From the NCBI RefSeq assembly GCF_002949735.1, contig NZ_CP026681.1, forward strand, positions 7,656,501 through 7,720,500: DNA of 64,000 nucleotides, given 5' to 3'. The DNA comes from Nostoc sp. 'Peltigera membranacea cyanobiont' N6. Lineage in GTDB: Bacteria > Cyanobacteriota > Cyanobacteriia > Cyanobacteriales > Nostocaceae. The position numbers and the translations under genes are program-made. A model generated the notes under the pieces. It was not told the DNA's origin and made no database searches. It saw only the letters and a program-made list of their open reading frames with translations. Below, piece by piece: positions 1 through 7,986 of this stretch (position 1 is the stretch's first letter; each line of letters opens with the position of its first letter).

Positions 1-161
1 CTTTCTACTGGCACACTTGCCATTCTGGCTTCTGACTCCTGAGTTCTTCTAGCTCAACTACAAATACTCATTTTGTCAGTTTGTCTATTTAAGCTATGTT
101 TGGTAAATAAAATAAGAAGCCTACACAAACGGCTGCTATTCTACACTTGATATAAAGCATT

Positions 162-428
162 GTGAGTGCGAAAAGACGACTGCCAGAAACCATTGCCCAT
201 GTCAGAATCACTCGCCAATCCTGGCAACACGGCTTCCTTGAGGGTGAAGTGAGTGCAGGTGAGTTTGAGTGGCATTTCCAGTGGCATTTTCGCCGAGGAG
301 AACTTGCCGTCAAGCCTTCCCAAGGCCGCGCTTTAATCAAAGAACCCCTTGGTCGATTTTTGGAGCAACAAGATTATCAGCTAGAGCCTGGAGGAGATTA
401 TGCTTTTACTATTCGGGCGGAACTCTAG
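162..428 (+). CDS. DUF3146 family protein
   Basis: This is a small 88-residue soluble protein. Its sequence (GEFEWHFQWHFRRGELAVKP in the middle, a C-terminal LEPGGDYAFTIRAEL) matches what I recall of the cyanobacterial DUF3146 family, and full length is close to that family's usual size. It has no signal peptide, membrane segment or recognisable catalytic motif. The start is a GTG at 162 because no in-frame ATG precedes the conserved block; no strong Shine-Dalgarno sequence is seen. Function is unknown. It lies upstream of pepA on the same strand, with a 230-bp repeat-containing spacer, so co-transcription is possible but not shown. Confidence 0.72.
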   Translation: MSAKRRLPETIAHVRITRQSWQHGFLEGEVSAGEFEWHFQWHFRRGELAVKPSQGRALIKEPLGRFLEQQDYQLEPGGDYAFTIRAEL

Positions 429-658
429 AAGTTATAAGTTATGAGTTAGGAGTTAGGAGTTGTAAAGATATTAATTCCTAACTCACGCCTAATATAAATT
501 AGAAAAAAAGGCAAGAGAAGTAAGAAGATGAAAGTTACCAGCTTTTCAACTCAGACTTCCCCCATGATTAGTATGGACAATTCCCAATTATCCTCATCCT
601 GAAACAATAATTTTGAGCAATACTGGTACAGGAAGGAATATTTACACAAAATCCCAAA
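429..658. other. spacer with short degenerate repeats
   Basis: The first part (about 430-490) is built from near-repeats of a 'GTTA(G/T)GAGTTAGGAGTT' type and contains the inverted echo 'TCCTAACTC', so it can fold on itself. The rest is AT-rich and probably carries the pepA promoter, but no clear -35/-10 pair could be assigned. Confidence 0.4.
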
Positions 659-2140
659 ATGACAATTCAACCTAGTGACAAGCCTTTGCTAGAGTGGGCA
701 GGCGATAGTTTGGCAATTGGATTATTTGAAGATGCAGTCGAGTTAACTGGAGAACTGGCAACTTTAGATCAAAAGTTTTCCGGGGTATTAAAAGAACTGA
801 TTGCAGAAGAAGAATTTAAAGGTAAAGCCAACACTACAATCTTCACCCGTGTAAATGCTGGTAGCCCAGTGCGGAAATTGATTGTAGTAGGATTAGGTAA
901 ACCAGATGCACTACAACTCGACACTCTGCGACGCGCTGCTGCTGCTGTAGCTAGGGTAGGAAAAAAGCAAAAAAGCAAAATTCTGGGATTTAGTTTTCCA
1001 TTATGGAATAACGATCCAGCGGCCAGTGCCCAAGCGATCGCAGAAGGTGTGGAATTAGCACTTTACCAAGATATTCGCTTTAAATCAGAACCAGAAGAGA
1101 AAGGATCGCAAATAGAAAGCGTAGATTTACTAGGTTTCGGTGGACAAGAAGCCGCCATTAGCCGCGCCAATCAAATCGTTTCTGGGGTAAATTTGGCACG
1201 GCAGTTAGTAGCAGCGCCAGCCAACGCAGTCACACCAATTACTTTGGCAGAAACTGCTCAAGCGATCGCAAAGGAGTACGGTTTACAAGTAGAGATTCTA
1301 GAAAAAGAAGACTGTGAAAAGTTGGGTATGGGTGCTTTTTTGGGAGTATCGCAAGGTTCCGAGTTGCCACCTAAATTCATTCACCTGACTTACAAACCAG
1401 AAGGTACACCGAAAAAGAAACTAGCAATTATTGGTAAAGGTGTAACCTTCGATTCCGGCGGACTCAATATTAAAGGTGCTGGAAGTGGCATCGAAACCAT
1501 GAAAATGGATATGGGTGGCGCAGCTGCTACCTTGGGTGCGGCAAAAGCAATTGCTCAAATTAAGCCAGATGTTGAAGTTCACTTTATCTCGGCGGTAGCT
1601 GAAAACATGATTAGCGGTCACGCCATGCACCCTGGAGATATTCTCACAGCATCAAACGGCAAAACAATCGAAGTGAACAACACCGACGCTGAAGGACGTT
1701 TAACCTTAGCAGATGCCTTGGTTTATGCCGACAAATTAGGGTTGGATGCGATCGTGGATTTAGCTACCCTAACCGGTGCTAATGTCATTGCCTTGGGTGA
1801 AGATATTGCTGGTTTGTACACTCCCGATGATGGTGTAGCTTCCCAAATCGAGAAAGCTGCCCAAACTTCAGGGGAAAAGATTTGGCGGATGCCAATGGAA
1901 GAAAAATATTTTGAAGGGCTAAAGTCTGGCATCGCGGACATGAAAAATACAGGGCCGCGCCCAGGTGGTGCTATTACTGCTGCACTTTTCCTGAAACAAT
2001 TCATCAAAGAGACACCTTGGGCGCATATAGATATTGCTGGCCCCGTGTGGACAGATAAAGAAAATGGCTACAACAGCGCAGGGGCAACCGGCTACGGCGT
2101 TCGGACACTAGTTGATTGGGTGCTGGGAAGTGGGGAATAA
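659..2140 (+). CDS. pepA: Leucyl aminopeptidase (M17 family)
   Basis: Cytosolic metallo-exopeptidase that removes N-terminal residues from peptides; M17 enzymes form hexamers with two divalent metals per active site. The 493-residue length is normal. The N-terminal macro-like domain covers about residues 1-170 and the catalytic domain about 175-490. The family signature NTDAEGRL lies at about 341-348, and the metal-ligand and catalytic regions GKGVTFDSGG (about 260) and KMDMGGAA (about 280) are intact, as is GxxTGA later. The ATG at 659 follows an AT-rich leader. The last codons fall at the edge of a G-rich repeat that continues past the stop. It precedes plsX on the same strand, but the repeat-rich gap of about 260 bp argues for separate transcription. 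Confidence 0.96.
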   Translation: MTIQPSDKPLLEWAGDSLAIGLFEDAVELTGELATLDQKFSGVLKELIAEEEFKGKANTTIFTRVNAGSPVRKLIVVGLGKPDALQLDTLRRAAAAVARVGKKQKSKILGFSFPLWNNDPAASAQAIAEGVELALYQDIRFKSEPEEKGSQIESVDLLGFGGQEAAISRANQIVSGVNLARQLVAAPANAVTPITLAETAQAIAKEYGLQVEILEKEDCEKLGMGAFLGVSQGSELPPKFIHLTYKPEGTPKKKLAIIGKGVTFDSGGLNIKGAGSGIETMKMDMGGAAATLGAAKAIAQIKPDVEVHFISAVAENMISGHAMHPGDILTASNGKTIEVNNTDAEGRLTLADALVYADKLGLDAIVDLATLTGANVIALGEDIAGLYTPDDGVASQIEKAAQTSGEKIWRMPMEEKYFEGLKSGIADMKNTGPRPGGAITAALFLKQFIKETPWAHIDIAGPVWTDKENGYNSAGATGYGVRTLVDWVLGSGE

Positions 2141-2263
2141 GGAGTAGGGCAGGGGAGACAAGGGCGACAAGGGGGAATATTGAACAAGTCTCTCCCTTGT
2201 CCCCCCCTCTTCCTTCTCTACCTTGTCTCTTCTCCATGCCCCATGCCCTACTCCCTACTACCG
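2125..2263. repeat. long imperfect inverted repeat (Nostoc-type G-rich/C-rich)
   Basis: A purine/G-rich arm (GGAGTAGGGCAGGGGAGACA and following GACAAGGG units) is answered by a pyrimidine/C-rich arm (CTTGTCCCCCCC ... CATGCCCTACTCC). This makes a long imperfect hairpin between pepA and plsX. It starts inside the last codons of pepA. The same style of sequence recurs inside mutS2 and inside the ArgRS-like gene of this window. Confidence 0.7.
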
Positions 2264-2399
2264 AACAATTCGTGCTATCTTGAGCTTGCCAGTAAAAATT
2301 GTTGCAATAGTAACAGAAATAATTTGGCAGCCAGAAAGTTAAGCTTTTTCGGGCATTGCCATCTGGTAAAATTTATAAGGTTTCTAAAAGCTCTGAGCA

Positions 2400-3422
2400 A
2401 TGGGATCGACTCGCGTACGGATCGCAATTGACGCAATGGGAGGGGATCGCGCACCCGGTGAAATCGTTGCTGGCGCACTGCGAGCAAAGGAAGAATTGGG
2501 TGTAGATATATTACTAGTTGGCGATCCCCAACAAATAGAAGCTGCCTTCCCGCCAAAAACGAATCTAGGGCAGATCGAGATCGTGACTGCTGAAGAAGCG
2601 ATCGCAATGGATGAGGAGCCTTTAAATGCAGTTAGACGCAAACGGAAGGCTTCTATCAATGTGGCGATGGATTTGGTCAAGCAGCAAAAGGCAGATGCCG
2701 TCTTTTCTGCCGGACACTCTGGGGCAGCTATGGCATCTGCTTTGCTCCGCTTAGGACGATTGCCAGGAATCGATCGCCCAGCGATCGGGACAGTTTTCCC
2801 CACAATTATTGCTGGTAAGCCAGTGCTAGTACTTGATGTTGGCGCTAATGTAGATTGCCGCCCCAAGTTTTTAGAGCAGTTTGGCGTTATGGGATCGGCT
2901 TACAGTAAGTATGTCTTGGGTACAGATGAACCGAAGGTGGGTTTGCTGAATATCGGTGAAGAAGACTCTAAGGGCAATGATGCAGCCGTCCGCGCCCACC
3001 AACTGCTCCGCGAAAATTCCCAAATTAATTTTATTGGCAATGCCGAAGGGCGTGATGTGCTTTCCGGTAACTTTGATGTTATTGTCTGCGATGGCTTCGT
3101 GGGCAATGTACTATTGAAATTTGCCGAAGCAGTTGGAGAAGTGATTCTGCAAATTCTGCGCGAAGAATTACCCCAAGGATTGCATGGTCAAATTGGTTCA
3201 GCAATCTTAAAACCAAACCTGAAGCGAGTTAAGCAGCGAATGGATCATGCAGAACATGGTGGTGCTTTGCTGTTAGGCGTGGCAGGAGTTTGTTTTATCG
3301 GTCACGGTAGCTCACAAGCACCTTCAGTTTTTAATGCAATTCGCATGGCTAAAGAAGCCGTTGACAACCAGGTAATACAACGAATTCAGTCCCAATATAT
3401 CCTAGAGCGCGAGGGCGGTTAG
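2400..3422 (+). CDS. plsX: Phosphate acyltransferase PlsX
   Basis: Converts acyl-ACP and phosphate into acyl-phosphate, the acyl donor for the first glycerol-3-phosphate acylation step; a peripheral membrane enzyme. The 340 residues start with the characteristic RIAIDAMGGDRAPGEIVAGA block. GHSGAAMASAL (about 102), DVGANVDCRP (about 147), GLLNIGEEDSKGN (about 180) and the C-terminal GAxLLGVxGVxxIGHGSS block are all present. The ATG at 2400 is supported by the family N-terminus lying immediately after it. It heads plsX-fabH-fabD on the same strand, a common grouping that couples fatty-acid elongation with phospholipid synthesis. Confidence 0.96.
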   Translation: MGSTRVRIAIDAMGGDRAPGEIVAGALRAKEELGVDILLVGDPQQIEAAFPPKTNLGQIEIVTAEEAIAMDEEPLNAVRRKRKASINVAMDLVKQQKADAVFSAGHSGAAMASALLRLGRLPGIDRPAIGTVFPTIIAGKPVLVLDVGANVDCRPKFLEQFGVMGSAYSKYVLGTDEPKVGLLNIGEEDSKGNDAAVRAHQLLRENSQINFIGNAEGRDVLSGNFDVIVCDGFVGNVLLKFAEAVGEVILQILREELPQGLHGQIGSAILKPNLKRVKQRMDHAEHGGALLLGVAGVCFIGHGSSQAPSVFNAIRMAKEAVDNQVIQRIQSQYILEREGG

Positions 3423-3531
3423 TCATTAGTCATTAGTCATTGGTCATTTGGAAAGGACAAAGGACAACTGACACAGGACAACTGACACAGGACAAATGAC
3501 AAAGGACAACTGACAAAGGACAAAAGCTGAT
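3421..3531. repeat. short tandem repeat tract (GTCATTA / GGACAA units)
   Basis: The spacer between plsX and fabH begins right after the plsX stop. It consists of repeats such as GTCATTA/GTCATTG, followed by several copies of GGACAACTGACA-like units. These are short tandemly repeated sequences of the type common in heterocystous cyanobacteria. There is no spacer/repeat organisation as in a CRISPR array. Confidence 0.75.
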
Positions 3532-3548
3532 AGCTTGGGAGATTAGGA

Positions 3549-4541
3549 GTGCAAAACTTAGGCGTAGCAATTACCGGAAGTGGCTCGGCAGTACCCGCAA
3601 CTTCCCTACACAATGAGATATTGACTGAACTAGTTGAAACATCAGATGAGTGGATTGCAACGAGAACGGGAATTCGTCAACGAAGATTAGCCACACCATC
3701 TGAGTCCCTAAGTGGACTCGCTACTGCCGCCAGCATTCAAGCGATCGCAGCTTCGGGAATTAGACCAGAAGAGCTAGACCTGATATTGCTAGCGACTTCC
3801 ACCCCTGACGATTTATTTGGTAGTGCTTGTAAAGTACAGGCTCAATTAGGAGCCACCAACGCAGTAGCCTTTGACTTGACAGCAGCCTGCTCTGGCTTCG
3901 TGTTTGGTCTGGTTACAGCAGCCCAATACATTAGAACAGGTGTATATAAAAATGTACTTTTGATCGGGGCAGATATCCTCTCTCGCTGGGTGGATTGGGA
4001 AGATCGGCGCACTTGTGTATTATTCGGTGATGGTGCGGGCGCAGTAGTATTGCAGGCAGACAAAAGCGATCGCTTATTAGGATTTGCCCTTAAAAGTGAT
4101 GGCACTCAAAACCATCACCTCAATCTTGCTTATACAGGCGCTTCCCAAGAATTGCTCCCCGGTGTAAATATTACTAAAGGCACTTATCAACCTATTACTA
4201 TGAACGGCAAAGAAGTCTACCGCTTTGCTGTGCAAAAAGTGCCAGAAATTATTGATAAAGCCTTATTTCAAGCTAACCTGAGCGTTGACCAAATAGATTG
4301 GCTAATCTTACATCAGGCCAATCAGCGCATTATCGATGCCGTTGCCCAACGCCTGAATATTCCAGAACATAAAGTTATAAGTAATCTTGCCCAGTATGGT
4401 AATACCTCAGCTGCTTCCATTCCTTTAGCTTTGGATGAAGCAGTACGACAAGGTAAAATTAAACCCAATGACATCATTGCTACATCCGGTTTTGGTGCCG
4501 GTCTTACCTGGGGCGCGGCAATTTTTCAATGGGGAAGATAA
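3549..4541 (+). CDS. fabH: 3-oxoacyl-ACP synthase III (KAS III)
   Basis: Starts fatty-acid synthesis by condensing acetyl-CoA with malonyl-ACP. The Cys-His-Asn triad is visible: Cys in DLTAACSGFVFG (about residue 117), His in ILHQANQRI (about 256) and Asn in QYGNTSAASIP (about 285). The 330-residue length is typical. The start is a GTG at 3549 with GGGAGATTAGGA upstream as a good Shine-Dalgarno region; the family N-terminus (GVAITGSGSAVP) follows directly. It is flanked on both sides by heptamer-type repeat tracts that separate it from plsX and fabD. Confidence 0.96.
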   Translation: MQNLGVAITGSGSAVPATSLHNEILTELVETSDEWIATRTGIRQRRLATPSESLSGLATAASIQAIAASGIRPEELDLILLATSTPDDLFGSACKVQAQLGATNAVAFDLTAACSGFVFGLVTAAQYIRTGVYKNVLLIGADILSRWVDWEDRRTCVLFGDGAGAVVLQADKSDRLLGFALKSDGTQNHHLNLAYTGASQELLPGVNITKGTYQPITMNGKEVYRFAVQKVPEIIDKALFQANLSVDQIDWLILHQANQRIIDAVAQRLNIPEHKVISNLAQYGNTSAASIPLALDEAVRQGKIKPNDIIATSGFGAGLTWGAAIFQWGR

Positions 4542-4544
4542 ATA

Positions 4545-4650
4545 TTTTGTCCTTTGTCATTAGTCATTTGTCCTTTTTTAACGATCGATGACCAATGACC
4601 AATGACTAATGACCAATGACTAATGACCAATGACCAATGACTAATGACTA
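4545..4650. repeat. heptamer tandem repeats (ACCAATG / ACTAATG)
   Basis: The fabH-fabD spacer holds TCATTAGTCATTTGTCC, then about ten consecutive 7-bp units alternating ACCAATG and ACTAATG. They run straight into the fabD start codon, whose ATG is part of the last ACTAATG unit. The repeat therefore occupies the position where the ribosome binding site should be, and no purine-rich Shine-Dalgarno is seen. Confidence 0.85.
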
Positions 4651-5532
4651 ATGACTAAAACTGCATGGGTGTTTCCCGGACAAGGTTCTCAAGCATTGGG
4701 AATGGGAATAGATTTATTAGATATACCTTCCGCTAAAGACAAATTTGCTCAAGCCGAGGAAATTTTAGGCTGGTCTGTAACCGAAATCTGTCAAAAGGAA
4801 GAAGCGAAGTTATCACAGACGCTATACACCCAGCCAATTCTTTATGTGGTAGAAAGCATTCTTGCCGATCTTCTGCGAGAACGAGGACACCAGCCAGATT
4901 TAGTTGCCGGTCACAGTTTGGGAGAATATTCTGCCCTTTATGTAGCGGGTGTCTTTGAGTGGTCGGCTGGTTTATATCTAGTAAAGCGTCGTGCAGAACT
5001 CATGGATAATGCCGTTGGTGGGATGATGGCGGCTTTGATGAACTTTGACCGCGAACAGTTGGAAAAAGTCATTGCCGAAACCCCTGATGTAGTAATAGCA
5101 AATGATAATAGTTCGGCTCAGGTAGTAATTTCAGGCACGACTGAGGCTGTACAAGCGGTGATGACTCAAGTTAAAGCCAAGCGTGCTATTCCTTTAAAAG
5201 TTTCTGGAGCATTTCACTCACATTTAATCGCGCCTGCGGCTGCCCAATTCCAAGACATTTTAGAATCTGTAGAATTTCAACCAGCTACTGTACCAGTGTT
5301 ATCTAATGTCGAACCAATTCCATCTATTGATGCCGAGATTTTAAAGGAACGTTTAAACAAACAAATGACTGGTTCTGTAAGATGGCGAGAAATTTCTCTG
5401 GAATTACCAGCCAACGGTATCCAGCGAGTAATAGAAATTGGCCCTGGCAAAGTTTTAACTGGCTTGATTAAACGTAGTAGCCCTGACTTAATATTAGAAA
5501 ATATCCAAAGTGCTGCTAATTTACCTGTTTAA
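4651..5532 (+). CDS. fabD: Malonyl-CoA:ACP transacylase
   Basis: Transfers malonyl from CoA to acyl carrier protein for fatty-acid elongation. The 293 residues open with the family N-terminus TAWVFPGQGSQALGMG. The nucleophile elbow GHSLGEYSAL is at about residue 90, the conserved arginine lies in VKRRAELMD (about 115) and the catalytic histidine in SGAFHSHL (about 200). The ATG at 4651 is the only sensible start; its upstream region is a heptamer repeat tract, which is odd for a housekeeping gene. In relatives I recall, plsC follows fabD closely; here a kinase block of nearly 14 kb on the other strand intervenes. Confidence 0.96.
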   Translation: MTKTAWVFPGQGSQALGMGIDLLDIPSAKDKFAQAEEILGWSVTEICQKEEAKLSQTLYTQPILYVVESILADLLRERGHQPDLVAGHSLGEYSALYVAGVFEWSAGLYLVKRRAELMDNAVGGMMAALMNFDREQLEKVIAETPDVVIANDNSSAQVVISGTTEAVQAVMTQVKAKRAIPLKVSGAFHSHLIAPAAAQFQDILESVEFQPATVPVLSNVEPIPSIDAEILKERLNKQMTGSVRWREISLELPANGIQRVIEIGPGKVLTGLIKRSSPDLILENIQSAANLPV

Positions 5533-5655
5533 GAATTCCCTGTTTTTATAGCAAAACAACATTTAGAGGAATTCTGGAGGTAAAAACTATTAAATATAAT
5601 TACCGCGAATAAAAGACTTACTTTGGAAACACTTCCTACAAACGCGAAGCAATCA

Positions 5656-7929
5656 TCAAATCATGAAATTAGCTTTTATTGGTAGGGTGACGACAAATTC
5701 TGTACCCTTTCCTAGTGTGGAATTACAATCAAGTTTACCTTGATGTAGTTCAGTCACAATTTGATAGCTGATAGTTAAACCTAATCCAGATCCTTTACCT
5801 ACATCTTTAGTTGTGAAAAAAGGATCGAATAACCTTTTGAGAACTGTATCTGTAATTCCAAGACCATTATCTGTGATGGAAATCATGATTTCCTTTTCTG
5901 ATCCCAACTGAGTTTGAATCCAAATTGTGTTGGGATGGGAAATAACTTCTGTAGGCGGGCGCTGCTGATTTGCATTTTCTAAGGCATCAATAGCATTAGA
6001 TAGAATATTCATAAATACCTGATTGAGTTGACCGGGGTAGCAGACCGCTAGAGGCAAATTACCATAGTTTTTTATCACTTCTATTGCTGGACGTTGCGGT
6101 TGCTCTTTCAGACGATGCTGCAAAATTAATAAAGTACTATCAATGCCTTCATGAATATCAACCGCCTTAAATTCAGCTTCATCTAAACGGGAGAAATTGC
6201 GGAGCGATCGCACAATTTCCCGAATGCGATTAGTGCCAACTTTCATCGAAGACAGCATCTTGGGTAAATCATCTCGAATAAACTCCAGATCGACTTCTTT
6301 CGCCTCAATTTGAATTCCAGCCACTGGATTAGGATAGTGAGACTGATACAGTTGGATAAATTCCAATAAATCTTGGGCGTAATTTTCTATATGGGTAAGA
6401 TTGCCGTGAATGAAGTTAACAGGATTATTAATCTCATGTGCCACGCCTGCCACCAGTTGCCCCAGCGCTGACATTTTTTCACTTTGGATCATCTGGGCTT
6501 GGGCACGACGTAATTCTTCAAGTGTTTTTTGTAACGTTGTTGTCCGCTCCTCAACCCGTAGCTCTAACGCATTGTTTAACTGTTCCAATTGGATGAAAGA
6601 AGTCTTTAATTGACTTGCCATACTGTTGAAAGAACTGGCCAGTCCTCCCAGTTCATCCTGTCGCGTGGTATCGAGAGCGATCGCAAAGTCACCGTCAGCA
6701 AGTTGGTTACTAGCGGCAGTTAATTGCTGGAGGGGTTTAGCGATTTGTTGGTGCAATACCGACAAGAGCAACAACACTTCAACCAGCAGCGCCACTGCAC
6801 CAGAAATTAAAATAAACTGAGCCATATCCCATGCTTCCCCCGATAGCAGTGATTTGGGATAGACTGTGACAAAATACCAATCTGGGCCTTGTAAGCGAGT
6901 CACTGCTAAGTATTCACGGTCTTGGCTATTTTCCAGGACATGGGTTTTTGGTTGAGCCTTTGTCACTAGCTGAAAAATGCGGTTGAGATGAGGATCGTTG
7001 ATTGTATCGATTTTTAATTGACCTTGAGCTTGCTGAATTTGGGCAGTCCGGTCGGGATGGACAATTAAACGACCATCTGAGCGAAAAATTAGATTATAAG
7101 TACCCGGTAATTGATCCTGGATCGTATGCTCCATCAAATCGGTTAAGACCACATCGTGTCCTACAACGCCCAAGAAGCGATCGCCATCATACACAGGTAC
7201 ACTTGCCGAAATCATCCAGACTTTTACACTGAGATCGAGATAAACCCCTGTCCACTTCGGCGATCGAGACGGGTTATGCTCAGGATCGGCAATATAGAAA
7301 AATTCCTCTTTCGGCATATAGAAATCAGGCGGTGTTTCCAACAAGATCGGCACACCTTTCCAATAGGTTGTCGTTGCATTTTCTCGCCTCACGAAATAAG
7401 TATCAACAAACTGATTGGACCAAGCAGAACCGTAGGCACTAATTAGCGTGTTAGCCGTTAGTAATTGCTGCTTTAGTTCTTTAGTAATTTGCACATTTTG
7501 ACCAATGAACGAGCCGGCATATCGAGTAGAATCAAAGTCTTTGCGCGGTCGATTTTGGGGAAAATTGCGTTTAGTACCATCGTTCCAGGAAAAATATTGC
7601 CGCTCAAATTCAGCCTGGAAATCATTAGTGGGTTGCTTGAATTCTTGCAAAAGGCGATCGCGCAGCAAAGTGAGGTTATCCTGTGCGAGTTTAAAGATGC
7701 TGCTTTCTTGCTCTCCCCGTCCCCTGATGTACTTTTCTAGCTGGACTTGGGTCTGGGCTTCCAAACGGGATATGACATGGATATAGCTCACCCCAGCAGA
7801 GACGAGTACCACTACCGTTACTCGCAATGCCATATTTATTAGTGTTTTGTAGGTAAGTGAGGTAGGGCGATTCTTAACGAAACGGATATACCACTGTTTC
7901 TGAAGGGTTTGTCTAAATTGGGTAAGCAT
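5656..7929 (-). CDS. Membrane sensor histidine kinase (dCache-HAMP-HisKA-HATPase)
   Basis: A 757-residue histidine kinase anchored in the cytoplasmic membrane. TM1 lies at about 30-53, followed by a large extracytoplasmic sensor of Cache type (about 55-365), TM2 at about 370-393, and a HAMP segment (about 395-445, with QDELGGLASSFNSMA). A coiled coil leads to the H-box GVAHEINNPVNFI (about 495). The ATPase part has NQVFMNILSNAIDAL (N box), DNGLGI (G1) and GKGSGLGLTISYQIV (G2). All phosphotransfer motifs are intact, but no receiver protein is nearby. It reads in the same direction as the two hybrid kinases upstream, with a 57-bp gap to the nearer one, so the three may form one transcription unit. 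The ligand cannot be predicted from sequence. Confidence 0.93.
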   Translation of the reverse strand: MLTQFRQTLQKQWYIRFVKNRPTSLTYKTLINMALRVTVVVLVSAGVSYIHVISRLEAQTQVQLEKYIRGRGEQESSIFKLAQDNLTLLRDRLLQEFKQPTNDFQAEFERQYFSWNDGTKRNFPQNRPRKDFDSTRYAGSFIGQNVQITKELKQQLLTANTLISAYGSAWSNQFVDTYFVRRENATTTYWKGVPILLETPPDFYMPKEEFFYIADPEHNPSRSPKWTGVYLDLSVKVWMISASVPVYDGDRFLGVVGHDVVLTDLMEHTIQDQLPGTYNLIFRSDGRLIVHPDRTAQIQQAQGQLKIDTINDPHLNRIFQLVTKAQPKTHVLENSQDREYLAVTRLQGPDWYFVTVYPKSLLSGEAWDMAQFILISGAVALLVEVLLLLSVLHQQIAKPLQQLTAASNQLADGDFAIALDTTRQDELGGLASSFNSMASQLKTSFIQLEQLNNALELRVEERTTTLQKTLEELRRAQAQMIQSEKMSALGQLVAGVAHEINNPVNFIHGNLTHIENYAQDLLEFIQLYQSHYPNPVAGIQIEAKEVDLEFIRDDLPKMLSSMKVGTNRIREIVRSLRNFSRLDEAEFKAVDIHEGIDSTLLILQHRLKEQPQRPAIEVIKNYGNLPLAVCYPGQLNQVFMNILSNAIDALENANQQRPPTEVISHPNTIWIQTQLGSEKEIMISITDNGLGITDTVLKRLFDPFFTTKDVGKGSGLGLTISYQIVTELHQGKLDCNSTLGKGTEFVVTLPIKANFMI

Positions 7930-7986
7930 GGAGTCAAAGAGATTAGTGTTTAGGCTGAATATTTCCAGAAAGTTCGCGTGGATATG

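Noticed and set aside
1..161. Possible 3' part of an upstream gene
   Set aside because: All three plus-strand frames contain early stops and the minus-strand frames are shadows; nothing gene-like is seen.
2180..2431. 83-codon ORF between pepA and plsX
   Set aside because: It is translated from the C-rich arm of the inverted repeat and overlaps the plsX start.
4585..4650. Possible CRISPR-like array
   Set aside because: The units are only 7 bp, contiguous and without unique spacers; this is a tandem repeat tract.
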